Shown: positions 9,267 to 18,757 of the stretch, piece by piece
How the letters are laid out: the number at the start of each line of letters is the position of its first letter
Position numbering within the stretch: position 1 is the first letter of the stretch
Source: Bacillota bacterium
GTDB lineage: Bacteria > Bacillota > Clostridia > Lachnospirales > Lachnospiraceae
Assembly (NCBI GenBank): GCA_023407575.1
Contig: JAEYLX010000019.1
Coordinates: 247,440 to 311,439 of the forward strand
Direction: 5' to 3'
Length of the DNA stretch: 64,000 bases
Position numbers and translations under genes: made by a program
The notes under the pieces: model-generated
The model's input: the letters and a program-made list of their open reading frames with translations, nothing else
Told to the model about the DNA's origin: nothing
The model's database searches: none

Positions 9267-9525
9267 TGACTTTACCTCGTAACTCCTTGGCAAATTCAAA
9301 AAAGTCCACACCCTCGTCATTATCCAGGATGTCTTCTTCTGCTTCTGTTAATTTTGAATATAGCGATAATTTAGTAACCATCTGTTCATAATCTTCAATA
9401 GAAAGAACTGCAAGCTCTCCAACACCATTTTTAGTTATAAATACAGGTTCATGATTCATCTTACAATATTCAGCAATTTCGTTTGAATTATTACGTAAAT
9501 CCGATATAGGCCTAATGTTTGGCAT
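9253..9525 (-). CDS. Phd/YefM-family antitoxin
   Basis: 90 residues, starting MPNIRPISDLRNNSNEIAEY, the N-terminal DNA-binding region of Phd/YefM antitoxins, followed by VFITKNGVGELAVLSIEDYE. The acidic, disordered C-terminus would wrap the toxin. It precedes and overlaps the toxin gene by 14 bp, the standard order. GAGGAG lies 7 bases before the ATG. Such antitoxins usually repress their own promoter with the toxin as corepressor. Confidence 0.88.
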   Translation of the reverse strand: MPNIRPISDLRNNSNEIAEYCKMNHEPVFITKNGVGELAVLSIEDYEQMVTKLSLYSKLTEAEEDILDNDEGVDFFEFAKELRGKVNGTI

Positions 9526-9555
9526 AGTGTCTCTCCTCTCAAAATTATTACCCTG

Positions 9556-9584
9556 ATAATATCATAATCTTGATATTTAGTAAA
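9556..9584 (-). promoter_or_regulatory. Promoter of the toxin-antitoxin operon
   Basis: On the minus strand TTTACT (9584-9579), 17 bases, TATTAT (9561-9556). The spacer and -10 contain an imperfect dyad (ATATCA/TGATAT) suitable for YefM-type autoregulation. The pair, and possibly ppaC, would be read from it. Confidence 0.5.
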
Positions 9585-9645
9585 CAAATTAAAATTAACC
9601 ATTCAGCTATTACAATCCGCTTACTTGGATTTAAGTGATATAAAA

Positions 9646-9678
9646 AGTGGAGTGCATCACTTACCGACACACTCTACT
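9646..9678 (-). terminator. Rho-independent terminator of the subtilase gene
   Basis: Read on the minus strand, AGTAGAGTG (9678-9670) pairs with CACTCCACT (9654-9646) with one mismatch, followed by TTTTTTAT. It starts 4 bases after the subtilase stop codon. Confidence 0.7.
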
Positions 9679-9682
9679 AATT

Positions 9683-11422
9683 TCATATATTCATATACCG
9701 AAACGTATTTTCCAAACATAATGCACCATATCCCAATGTCCGGTTGGGATAAATACTTTCAATCCTTAATTGCCTTGCTCCATTAATTAAATAAGCCTTC
9801 ATCTTTTCACCATAAAGATATGCATCATTACCTTCCACAATTCCCCACTGCATCAATAATGCTGCACTTCCAGTAACAAAGGGTGTTGCCATAGAAGTTC
9901 CCGAGCGAACAGAATACCCTCCACCTGGTGCACAGGAATTAATATCAACACCCGGTGCAACTAGGTCCGGCTTGATCATCAGATTACGAGTAAAGCCTCT
10001 ACCGGAGAAAGGCGCATAGCTATCTGTGTGAGCATCATAAGCTCCCACACTAATTGCTCCAAAAGCTGTGGAGGGAACTGTTAGAGTTGTATATTCGCTG
10101 GAGGTCAAAAATCTAGTATCAGGATTCTTCATTCCCCCTGCCGGAAGCCACATATCATAGTTTCCTGTGACAATACGCCTTGGCACCAGCTCAATTCGCC
10201 ATACGCCCGAATTAATATAACGATTTGTTGGAATTAACTCAATATATATTTCCTGCTGTTGATTATATGGTGTAGGCTCTCCATAATATAAGAATATCTT
10301 CGTCTGCCCAACTGTAAACTGTTGTGTTCCTAATATTCTTGGAATCGGACCAACTCTTGTACCGTTAGGTGCTGTTATTATGATATCAAAATGATCAAAA
10401 TAGTTCTTCCAAATCTGAATATTCAACGAAAACTCGTATTCACTGACTGCTAACTCCACAATGGAGTTTTGACTCATAGTCAGTATCCCTTGGGTATGGT
10501 TTCCCGAAGCTCCTTCATTACCCGTACCAATAACAATACTATTTTTATAGGTTAGTGCCATTGCATCGATATAACTTTCTAGTAGCGACGCACCTGTATG
10601 GGAACCATAGTTATTCCCAAAACTTATGTTAATTGCTACTGGCATATTGACCTCTATGGCATAGCGAACAGTAAAGTCAATTGCCATCATTAACTGGCTT
10701 GTTTTTGGAAAGGACTCTCCTACTGATAATCCAAGTTTTACGATAAGTAAATCGCTTTGTGATGCTACACCCCGGTAAAGTCCATTACTGGCTCTTCCAT
10801 TACCAGCTGCAATTCCTGTTACATGTGTACCGTGTCCGGTAAGGTCCGTACTAGGTACTATCTCCATACGTTCTGGCATAGGTGTGACCAGAGCTTCATT
10901 AATTCTTTCTCTCGTATAAAGAGTTCCGATATCATACCCCAAAGGTGGACTACCGGGAATTGTCTGATCCCATAACGCAGCTATTCTTGTCGTTCCATCT
11001 GGATTGCGAAAATCAGGATGTGCATAATCAATTCCAGAATCAATTACTGCCACAAGTACCCCTACACCAAATAAATTATATGTACTTGTTTGTAATGGAT
11101 TAATACAGGACGCAGTTCTTCCTTCATTGACTTCATAAAACAATCGCTTTGGTTTTTCTATAAATTCAATCTGCTCAAAGTCTGATAAACGTTCAATCAA
11201 ATACTCCGGTATCGTAATTATTGCATAACCATTCATTAATTCCACTACTGATATGTTAAGCTGTTCCCGTATTGGTTCCAAACTGCCATTATATTTTACA
11301 ATTAGCTCCCACATATCTGTATCGGGTGTATACCCTACATCTAAATTTGTTGCTTTTTCACGTTCTGCCGGATTCACATCCAATGCCAAGCTTAACTCAT
11401 TATCTACCTTGTTGTTCGGCAT
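9683..11422 (-). CDS. S8 family subtilisin-like serine protease
   Basis: 579 residues from ATG 11422 (preceded by TGGGGT). An upstream ATG at 11485 lacks a ribosome site, so the start is moderately certain. The catalytic triad is intact: Asp in VAVIDSGIDYAHPDF, His in GHGTHVTGIAAGNG, Ser in RSGTSMATPFVTGSAALL, with the oxyanion Asn region in NISFGNNYGSH. A large insertion separates His and Ser. There is no signal peptide, resembling clostridial Csp-type proteases, some of which act in spore germination. Neither the target nor a germination role can be shown here. It is monocistronic, with a terminator at 9646-9678. Confidence 0.9.
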   Translation of the reverse strand: MPNNKVDNELSLALDVNPAEREKATNLDVGYTPDTDMWELIVKYNGSLEPIREQLNISVVELMNGYAIITIPEYLIERLSDFEQIEFIEKPKRLFYEVNEGRTASCINPLQTSTYNLFGVGVLVAVIDSGIDYAHPDFRNPDGTTRIAALWDQTIPGSPPLGYDIGTLYTRERINEALVTPMPERMEIVPSTDLTGHGTHVTGIAAGNGRASNGLYRGVASQSDLLIVKLGLSVGESFPKTSQLMMAIDFTVRYAIEVNMPVAINISFGNNYGSHTGASLLESYIDAMALTYKNSIVIGTGNEGASGNHTQGILTMSQNSIVELAVSEYEFSLNIQIWKNYFDHFDIIITAPNGTRVGPIPRILGTQQFTVGQTKIFLYYGEPTPYNQQQEIYIELIPTNRYINSGVWRIELVPRRIVTGNYDMWLPAGGMKNPDTRFLTSSEYTTLTVPSTAFGAISVGAYDAHTDSYAPFSGRGFTRNLMIKPDLVAPGVDINSCAPGGGYSVRSGTSMATPFVTGSAALLMQWGIVEGNDAYLYGEKMKAYLINGARQLRIESIYPNRTLGYGALCLENTFRYMNI

Positions 11423-11663
11423 ATATACCCCACGCAGTTTAATTAATTTATTATATGCAACTACATAGGTTAAAATATCTGGCACATTAATTAGTTTGTC
11501 TGATTCTGTTTTAGATTAAATTATTTTGCTTTCGTCGATGATAGGAATGAGGTGGTATTGTAATCCAAAGAATAATTCCTATTCATGTAGGAGTAGAGTA
11601 CTAGGTCCTAGCGGTTTTTTGCATTTTCTTTATAAGTTTTTATTATTAATAGGACTGCCTTAC

Positions 11664-12869
11664 TTATATTCTGGCAAGTAAATTATTCGCATATTTTAAT
11701 GCCTTCAAATATCCTTCTGCCAACCTCTTTTCATCAAACTCAATGATATTTGATATTTTCCTAGCATTTTCCCAATCTCCAACTTCATAACATCGAATTA
11801 ATTTCCATATAGGACTTAACTCTCCTTGATCTTGAATAAGAGCATTTTTAATATTTTCTGATACAGCAATTTCTGATAGGGCCTCCTTCATGGGCATATC
11901 CAACATGGCATCCAAGGTACTAAATAGGCACATCATTGATACTTCCGCTTTTTTTCTTTTATAAATACTATTTGTTGCTATATACTCCCCGAAATTAGTA
12001 CGTACTAAGGATAGCTTTAACAATTCGACCGGTTTTTCGTTGGAGAGCTCTCGTAACATTAAAATGTTAATCCATCGCTCAATTTCTTTAAAACCCATAT
12101 ATACCAAAGCTTTTTTAATTGAATCCATCAATTCTTCACTATGCTTAGTGCTTATAATTTTCATTAGGCGATAAGCTAAGTTTACATCCGTTTTTATTAC
12201 TTCAGCTAAAACCTGATAGGAGGGTTCCTCCTTCTTTACTTCATCAATTAATCTGGCATAACTTGCTTGAGTTGATTTCTTATTATTTGCTTTACTAATA
12301 ATACTGGGCTTACTAAAAAAATAACCTTGAAACAGATGAAAGCCCATTTGCTTTGCCTTTAGAAATTCTTCTTCCGTTTCTATTTTCTCAGCTAATATAA
12401 TCTTTTTTTGTTCACGCGCTTTCTTGATTTCGATACCAATGGTATCCAGCGGTGTTACTATGATATCGTATTTGATAATATCTGCAATTGACACTAATTG
12501 GTAATCATCATAATCTTCTGCAAAATCATCAAGTGCAATTCTATATCCGAGTTCTTTTAATTTTTTTAATCTTTCGTACAACATATTATCAACAATTACA
12601 TTTTCTAGTACCTCAATTACTAAAGAATTGGGGTCGATTAGTTCAATTGTGTCAGACAATATAAAGTCATAATCAAAATTTATAAATGCCTTTGTCCCAT
12701 CAACAATTTGATCAATGCCAGTTTCAAACAAGTCACTCAAAATCGTTGCAGTTGCATTCGTAGGATTAGCTTCGCCAAAGGAGCTTGCATTAAAGTTTGA
12801 CCTATAAAGCAATTCATAACCATAGATATCCATTTCTTTATTGAAAATTGGTTGCCTTGCAATATACAT
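11664..12869 (-). CDS. EAL-HDOD signalling protein
   Basis: 401 residues. The N-terminal half is an EAL phosphodiesterase-like domain, starting MYIARQPIFNKEMDIYGYELLYRS. The EAL triplet is replaced by ELL, although ALDDF and LAEKIE remain, so c-di-GMP hydrolysis is doubtful. The C-terminal half is an HDOD domain (SYQVLAEVIKTDVNLAYRLM and ALVYMGFKEIERWINILML). This is the YuxH/CdgJ architecture, which in other bacteria tunes motility and biofilm formation. It sits between chemoreceptor genes. GGAGG lies 7 bases before the ATG. Own transcript or co-transcription with the upstream chemoreceptor is undecided (65 bp gap). Confidence 0.88.
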   Translation of the reverse strand: MYIARQPIFNKEMDIYGYELLYRSNFNASSFGEANPTNATATILSDLFETGIDQIVDGTKAFINFDYDFILSDTIELIDPNSLVIEVLENVIVDNMLYERLKKLKELGYRIALDDFAEDYDDYQLVSIADIIKYDIIVTPLDTIGIEIKKAREQKKIILAEKIETEEEFLKAKQMGFHLFQGYFFSKPSIISKANNKKSTQASYARLIDEVKKEEPSYQVLAEVIKTDVNLAYRLMKIISTKHSEELMDSIKKALVYMGFKEIERWINILMLRELSNEKPVELLKLSLVRTNFGEYIATNSIYKRKKAEVSMMCLFSTLDAMLDMPMKEALSEIAVSENIKNALIQDQGELSPIWKLIRCYEVGDWENARKISNIIEFDEKRLAEGYLKALKYANNLLARI

Positions 12870-12934
12870 CTTAATACCTCCATCTTTGGGGTTTCTAAAA
12901 TTGTGTTCCTTTGTGCTATATGTACGATTAATTA

Positions 12935-15085
12935 TTAAAATTTGTACTTCTTTGTATGCTCCTTTAATTGTTCAGACATTTCACTTAACAAGCTACTTAA
13001 GCTTGCAATCTGACCAAGATATTCCGATTGTTCATGTACAGACGCTGAAACTTCTTCCGTACCGGATGCATTTTCTTCTGAGGTTGCAGATAAATCCGTC
13101 ATTATTTTAACTACTTCATTCTTCTCATTGCTCATCTCATTGATGGAGATATTTAATGTGTCTATATTTGTTCTGGTCACTTCAATTGCTTCCGCAATTC
13201 CTTTGAATTTCGCCTGGGTCAATTCCACACTATGAGCCTGTTGTGCTGTAGTTCCTTCGATCTGCACCATTTTTCGAATAGAGGAGGTTGACTTAATACT
13301 AAGTTCATCCACTATTTCATTGATTTCACTGGAAAGCTTATTTGTTTGCTCTGTTAAAGACTCCACTTCTTTTGCTACAATTGCGAATCCTTTACCACTT
13401 TCACCTGCTCTTGCAGCTTCAATGGAGGCATTCAGTGCCAGGAGTTTTGTCTGTTTCGTTATGTTGCCAATCTTAAGGCTGATGTCTGAAATTTTAGCTG
13501 CACTCTTATTGGTCTCTGCAAATTCCTCATTAATTTCTTTTGTGAGTTTGCCACTTGCTGCTGTTTTTTTCACCAAATCCTCCAGTATGACGAAGCCTTC
13601 CTCTTTTAACTGTTCCACCTTATCCGAGGAATTGTGCAGACCAAGCATATTTGATTGCCCTTGTTCAATTAACTTCTCCATTTCACTCATCCGATAAGCA
13701 CCACGCTGTGTATTTTCAGCCTGTTCTAGATTACCATTGGCAATTTGGTCTACTGCTAACGATATTTCTTTCATCATTTTGGTAAACTGTTGTATCATGT
13801 AGTCCAACTTTTGTGAGGAGTCCGATATCTGCTTTGAGATATCCACATTATTTTGAAGCAATATTTTTGTAGCATCTGTAATTGCATGAAATGCTAACGC
13901 AAGCCGTCCCATTTCATCTTTTCTTCTTGTGTATTTTACTTCAGGCTCAACAGAATAATCACCGTTAGACATTTGATAACTAATATTTGTTAAATGTTCA
14001 ATTGGTGCTGACATTTGTCTTGCCACCATATATACAATAATTAATGCAACACAAAAGAATATGCCACCTATGATAGCGAAATTCTTTGTTAATTCATCTA
14101 TTCCACTTAAGGCTTCATCCTTATTAATTTCAAGACCAATGGACCACCCGAGACTTTCAATTGGCGCATAGCCCAATATCTTACTGGTTCCTTCATATTC
14201 GTATTCGCCATACCCGGCTTTTCCTTCAGCCATGGCTAACTGTAGGTTCCCAAAATTAGAATATCCCAATAAATTCTGTCCCTCTGCACTAGAACTAACT
14301 TCTGGATCTTTAGAAATATCTTTTTGCTCTGTAGATTCTTTCGGTGTTGTGGCTGAGGATACAGAATCCACACTTCCTTCTTGGGATTGTTGCGCATTAA
14401 TAGAAAGTGAATTTAATAAGTTCTGCATCATATCCTTATTAGAGTGTGCAATTGTATTTCCACTGGAATTAATAACAAATGCACTTCCTGTCTTCCCATC
14501 AGCTGCTTCACCTGCCAGGTTGCCTAGTTCAAATCCATCTCTCACACCAACCAGAACACCTATTACTTGATTATCGTTCTTTACCGGTACCGCGTAGATC
14601 ATCACCAATTCATTACTTGCAGAAAACCTTGGTGCCGTTACAACCCTTATCCCCGATAGTGCTTGTTTAAAATAATCCGCTTCTTTTATTTCTGCATAAC
14701 TGCCGTCTTCATATAAAGCATTTCCATCTTTACCAGCAAACGCCATCTCTTTATATTCACCTAAAGCTACTTCCTTTTTTAAGAAATCGGTAATATTTTT
14801 TTCATAACCTTCTGAATCTTGAGAATCCAGGAATAACTCATTATACGTTAGTGCTTCCATGATATTTAGATAATTTGATAATCTAGCATCTACTGATTTC
14901 GCTGCTTGATAGGATAAAGATTTGATAGAATTCTTTGTTTTATCAATTAATGCATTTTCAGCTGTAATAAACGAAGATGCCGCCAACCCTACGCATATTA
15001 CCGTCATTAAAACTCCAAAAAGCAAGGTCATTTTCATTTTAACTGTCTTCATAGTAATCTTGATTAATGCATTATTAAGATACAT
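12935..15085 (-). CDS. Methyl-accepting chemotaxis protein with Cache sensor
   Basis: 716-residue receptor. Transmembrane helix about 17-40, then an extracellular double-Cache-type sensor (about 45-335) with the YFKQALSGIRVVTAPRFSA and VIGVLVGVRDG segments typical of small-ligand pockets. A low-complexity Ser/Glu-rich insertion (about 233-265) interrupts the sensor. Second transmembrane helix about 338-360, HAMP, and signalling domain with KLLALNASIEAARAGESG. GGAGGG lies 5 bases before the ATG. Likely senses an organic acid, amino acid or similar; the ligand is not readable. Confidence 0.92.
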   Translation of the reverse strand: MYLNNALIKITMKTVKMKMTLLFGVLMTVICVGLAASSFITAENALIDKTKNSIKSLSYQAAKSVDARLSNYLNIMEALTYNELFLDSQDSEGYEKNITDFLKKEVALGEYKEMAFAGKDGNALYEDGSYAEIKEADYFKQALSGIRVVTAPRFSASNELVMIYAVPVKNDNQVIGVLVGVRDGFELGNLAGEAADGKTGSAFVINSSGNTIAHSNKDMMQNLLNSLSINAQQSQEGSVDSVSSATTPKESTEQKDISKDPEVSSSAEGQNLLGYSNFGNLQLAMAEGKAGYGEYEYEGTSKILGYAPIESLGWSIGLEINKDEALSGIDELTKNFAIIGGIFFCVALIIVYMVARQMSAPIEHLTNISYQMSNGDYSVEPEVKYTRRKDEMGRLALAFHAITDATKILLQNNVDISKQISDSSQKLDYMIQQFTKMMKEISLAVDQIANGNLEQAENTQRGAYRMSEMEKLIEQGQSNMLGLHNSSDKVEQLKEEGFVILEDLVKKTAASGKLTKEINEEFAETNKSAAKISDISLKIGNITKQTKLLALNASIEAARAGESGKGFAIVAKEVESLTEQTNKLSSEINEIVDELSIKSTSSIRKMVQIEGTTAQQAHSVELTQAKFKGIAEAIEVTRTNIDTLNISINEMSNEKNEVVKIMTDLSATSEENASGTEEVSASVHEQSEYLGQIASLSSLLSEMSEQLKEHTKKYKF

Positions 15086-15209
15086 TAATCCCTCCTTATG
15101 TTCATATTCAAGTATTTAACACGTCTTTTATCTCTTTCGTATATGACTCTAACTCTTTCATCTTTAGTAGAAATAAATGCTGTCTGCCTTCCCAATAGCT
15201 AAATGTTAT

Positions 15210-16736
15210 TTACTCTGGTATACAGTGTGGTACTCTAAAAATAAATGTAGTACCAGCCTCAGCATTACTTTCAAACCATATCTTCCCCTTTAATGACCCC
15301 TCACCAATTAATTTCATTCCATAGGTTCCAATTCCACGTCCACTCCCCTTAGTGGAAAAGAATTTTTTAAATACCTGGAGTTGAACTTCCTTTGCCATAT
15401 ATCCCTCATTATGTACTGAAATATCTACATACGTATCATAACCAGTTACAGCGATGGTAATTGTTTTACTACTTGCTTCCACTGCATTCTTCACCATATT
15501 GGTTACCACTCGTGTTATTAATACCCCATCACTAATAACAATTGCATCTTGGCTCTTAAATACAATTTCACATTCATAGTCTTCGTAGTGTCTTATTATA
15601 GAATTAATCACATTACTTAGGGAAACTTCTGCTACCTCTAGCTGCACTTCATTTTTTTCTGCCGATAATAATAGCCTCTGGGACATTATTTCATCAATCA
15701 TATAATCTGTGGACTCATTAATGTGGCTCACATATCGTTGCATTTCATTAATCTCATCTGCTTTTTCAGCACACTCAGCCATACATTTGATCGAACCTGA
15801 GGTATTAAGCAGGTCATGGAAAAATATTCGCTCCATGTTGGTTTTAAATTTTTCGCTGCTTATATCTTTTACAATGAAAATTGTTGCGCCTTCCAGGATA
15901 TGATCGGCTGGTGTTACTGAAATCAGTAATTCTCTGCTGATGACAACATCTCCATCCTTATAGTTCATCAAACATTCTCTTTGTGTTGCTTTCTTGGTTT
16001 TCTGTGTTTGAATAATTGCTTGAACTGAGCCGCATAAACTGCAACATTCCATGGTCCCACAACCATTGGTATCTTTATAGGCATGAATGCAGTTGAGTAT
16101 TTCACCCGGACGCAGTCCAATTGGGGCTTCATTATTAACTGCTATCATTTCAAGAAAATAAGAATTTGAATATATGATTTGTCTTTCGTTATTCAGGATA
16201 AGTACAGTATTAGGGATTATGTTAAACAAATCTGTTAACGTCTTATTTCGGTGTATTAATTCTGCTTGCTGATAAATTGTTTCATCTGCCAATTTTTCAG
16301 CAGAGGCATACTTCGTCTTATTGTTTTCTTTTAAGTCTAATACCTTTTGAAGAAAACCCTCGTGGCTAAGATTATCCAACTTACCATTAATATCAGCAAT
16401 ACACTTTTTAAAACGCTCCACGGAAAGAGGCTTTCTTATGTATGCAATAACCCCATTATCTAAACACTCTATCGCATTATTAGCCGTACCAAAGGCTGTG
16501 ACAACAGCTACTGGTATATCAATTAACTTTTCCTTCATACGTTTTAATATCTGCATACCACTCATGCTGGGCAATCTCATATCCATAAATACAATGTCAA
16601 AAGTCTGTTTCTCCATTAACTTTAAAGCATCAGCACCGTTATAAGTAGATACAACAGAAAAACCTTCTTCCTGAAGACACTTTTCCATAAATATTCTATT
16701 TGCCTTGATATCATCAATAACTAATGCCGTTCTCAT
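15210..16736 (-). CDS. Receiver-PAS-histidine kinase (response regulator N-terminal)
   Basis: 508 residues in an inverted hybrid order. A receiver domain comes first (about 1-120) with the acid pair DD at 8-9 and phospho-Asp in FDIVFMDMRLPSMSG, then TAF and the lysine in YIRKPLS. A PAS-like domain with a Cys cluster follows (GCGTMECCSLCGS, about 225-238). A kinase core is last, with an H-box FFHDLLNTSG, N-box TNMVKNAVEAS and G-box GRGIGTYGMKLIGE. No transmembrane helix. The Cys cluster could bind a metal or sense redox state; that is inference. AAGGAAG lies 5 bases before the ATG. No partner gene is adjacent. Confidence 0.88.
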   Translation of the reverse strand: MRTALVIDDIKANRIFMEKCLQEEGFSVVSTYNGADALKLMEKQTFDIVFMDMRLPSMSGMQILKRMKEKLIDIPVAVVTAFGTANNAIECLDNGVIAYIRKPLSVERFKKCIADINGKLDNLSHEGFLQKVLDLKENNKTKYASAEKLADETIYQQAELIHRNKTLTDLFNIIPNTVLILNNERQIIYSNSYFLEMIAVNNEAPIGLRPGEILNCIHAYKDTNGCGTMECCSLCGSVQAIIQTQKTKKATQRECLMNYKDGDVVISRELLISVTPADHILEGATIFIVKDISSEKFKTNMERIFFHDLLNTSGSIKCMAECAEKADEINEMQRYVSHINESTDYMIDEIMSQRLLLSAEKNEVQLEVAEVSLSNVINSIIRHYEDYECEIVFKSQDAIVISDGVLITRVVTNMVKNAVEASSKTITIAVTGYDTYVDISVHNEGYMAKEVQLQVFKKFFSTKGSGRGIGTYGMKLIGEGSLKGKIWFESNAEAGTTFIFRVPHCIPE

Positions 16737-17124
16737 TAATGCTTCCTTTCAGTAACAACTACTACTTTTTTATTTCTAATTACTTATGGTAATATAGACT
16801 TATATACATAAAAATATTTTAAATATTATAATATTATAATATGAAGCTTTTTATTTAGCATCTTAACCATATCTGATTCATAAGTTGATTATCGTCTAAA
16901 AAGCACTGTTTTTATTCTATTTACTCACTTTTCCATACTTATTCTCATATTTTCTCCTATTTTACATATATTGGTATTCATTTCACTAAAACGTTTTATT
17001 TTTAACACAATTATGGTAATAATAATTACTATTATTGTAATATCTTATAAGTCTTTGCAGTTCAACAAGATATAAGGATAATCCATTCCACTTGTCATAA
17101 ACCAGAAGGATATACTATGTGTTT
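16737..17124. other. AT-rich intergenic stretch with palindromes
   Basis: No gene of credible size. It holds a perfect 20-base AT-only palindrome at 16823-16842 and a second inverted repeat near 17010-17040 (TAATAATA/TATTATTG). It must contain the promoter of the receiver-kinase gene, but several equally good -10 boxes prevent a single call. Confidence 0.5.
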
Positions 17125-17160
17125 AAAACAAAAGCCTCCTTCGCAGGAGGCCTTTGTTTT
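17125..17160. terminator. Bidirectional rho-independent terminator
   Basis: Sixteen-base arms (17125-17140 and 17145-17160) with one mismatch around loop TCGC, core GCCTCCT/AGGAGGC, flanked by A-rich and T-rich tails. It lies downstream of the minus-strand Ig/transglutaminase gene. Confidence 0.85.
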
Positions 17161-17227
17161 ATTTTACTTTATTTGTTATTCCAGTACATGAAAGCAAGCT
17201 TTAGTTCATTCTCAGAGTTCTTTTTAA

Positions 17228-18646
17228 TTATTGAAAGCAATCTCTATAGACTGGCATTTCACTACGCCAATGTTCAGAATAAGGCTCTTCCACCTGAACT
17301 TTGTGATTACTCCAGAGGGTCTTTGTCAGGTAATATCTCTTAATATTACCGAGGCATGCATTCCAATAGGCGTCTATATAGTACCATTCGCCTTCTAATT
17401 TCACTTTATTCCAGGAGTGACCACCAAATCCAGTTCCATCTCCATTATTTGCTGTTCCTCTTACATAGTACACTTCTATTCCGATACATTCCAAAAGAAA
17501 GCACATGGTATCTGTGTAAGCTGAACACACTCCAATTCCTGCTAAAAATACACTGGAGATAGTACCTTTATACACTTCATCTCGGTACCCTTCTACATAT
17601 GTATTAATGAGATAATCTTGTATTATTCTAATTTTCTCTCTATCCGTCAAGGAAGTGGACATAAGATTATTGTCATCAATAAATTTCCTTATGGCTGTAA
17701 GCGCAATTAGAGGTTCTCCTGTATATCCACTTAAGTCATTCTGTTTGATGGCATCCAATGGATCAAGCCTCTTTAATCCATCCCCAATGATTACCTTTAA
17801 CGTTCTTGTAACTCCTGAAACCGTTACTGATACCGTACAGGTACCATCAATCCCACCATATAAATAAATTCCATTATAACGATCCACATCACTATATAAA
17901 GTATAAACATTACTTAATTCTAATGTTGCCATTGTGCCATCTGATACAGATATCTTTACCTCTTCTACTCTGGGTTCTAATCCTCCTGCAAACCCTACAA
18001 ATCTCCAGTCCTCGGTGCTATAAGGATTCACTTGAAATTCTGTTACCGTAAAGCCATCAAATGTAGCAGCTTTCATAGATATCGTTTTAATCTTTTTCCC
18101 ATGAAAAGAGGCTTCTACCTTGAAGGCACCTGCTTTCGTAGCCGTAACTTTGCCTGTAGTGCTGATTTTTACTCCGGAGTTTCCTGTGACCTTATAGGTA
18201 AGTCCCATTTTTTTAATTTCTGTTGCACTATAGATATCCGACACATAGTTTAAGGCAATACTATTACCACCTACAATTACGGTTGTATCATATGGTTCAA
18301 AAGTGATTTCTGTTGGATCAACGACTACTACCTTACAGGTGTAGGTTTGATTGTTTACCTTTGCTTTAATGGATGTTGTACCGTATCCAACTGCAGTGAC
18401 CTTACCTGAACTTGATACTGTTGCAACCGTCTTATTTATTGTGGACCAGGTAGCTTTTTTGGAAGTGCCAGATATATGAAGGGTTGTAGTTTCCCCTTTG
18501 ACCAGATAGCTTTCTTTTGAATTCAGTTTAATCGTAGTCTTTGTTGCAGCTGAAGCTAAATAAGGTTCACTCATGTAAACCGAACTAGCTAAAAGAATAA
18601 GAAAGGATAGTAGTGAAATGATTAGAACCTGTAATCTTTTGTTCAT
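17228..18646 (-). CDS. Secreted protein with BIG2 Ig-like domains and a transglutaminase-like domain
   Basis: 472 residues. A signal peptide of about 34 residues (basic MNKR, hydrophobic run, cleavage near ASAATK) exports it. One clear BIG2 domain follows (about 36-110, VATVSSSGKVTAVGYGTTSIKAK), then a second Ig-like repeat (TTGKVTATKAG). The C-terminal transglutaminase-like domain has Cys in AGIGVCSAYTD, His in GGHSWNKV and Asp in YYIDAYWN, the intact Cys-His-Asp triad. Such proteins act at the cell wall as proteases or cross-linkers; the exact activity is not known. GGGGAG lies upstream of the start. Monocistronic. Confidence 0.88.
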   Translation of the reverse strand: MNKRLQVLIISLLSFLILLASSVYMSEPYLASAATKTTIKLNSKESYLVKGETTTLHISGTSKKATWSTINKTVATVSSSGKVTAVGYGTTSIKAKVNNQTYTCKVVVVDPTEITFEPYDTTVIVGGNSIALNYVSDIYSATEIKKMGLTYKVTGNSGVKISTTGKVTATKAGAFKVEASFHGKKIKTISMKAATFDGFTVTEFQVNPYSTEDWRFVGFAGGLEPRVEEVKISVSDGTMATLELSNVYTLYSDVDRYNGIYLYGGIDGTCTVSVTVSGVTRTLKVIIGDGLKRLDPLDAIKQNDLSGYTGEPLIALTAIRKFIDDNNLMSTSLTDREKIRIIQDYLINTYVEGYRDEVYKGTISSVFLAGIGVCSAYTDTMCFLLECIGIEVYYVRGTANNGDGTGFGGHSWNKVKLEGEWYYIDAYWNACLGNIKRYYLTKTLWSNHKVQVEEPYSEHWRSEMPVYRDCFQ

Positions 18647-18757
18647 TTATAATTCTCCCCTTGTTATTTATTTAACTGTAGCAAATTCATTAAATTACAT
18701 TTTTAGTCTTTAATCTTATATTTAAACATATTATGACAATCTAGTAAATAGTACCAG

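Noticed and set aside
9267..9320. Eighteen-residue N-terminal extension of the RelE/ParE toxin
   Set aside because: No ribosome site and it lies inside the antitoxin coding region; ATG 9266 has GAGG and starts the family fold.
11590..11625. T-box or attenuator-like element (CTAGGTCCTAG followed by T6) upstream of the EAL-HDOD gene's end
   Set aside because: Stem is only five pairs with a one-base loop and no specifier or T-box sequence is seen; left unannotated.
16823..16842. 20-base AT palindrome as an origin or partition site
   Set aside because: Pure AT alternation in an AT-rich gap occurs easily by chance and no DnaA boxes or repeats surround it.
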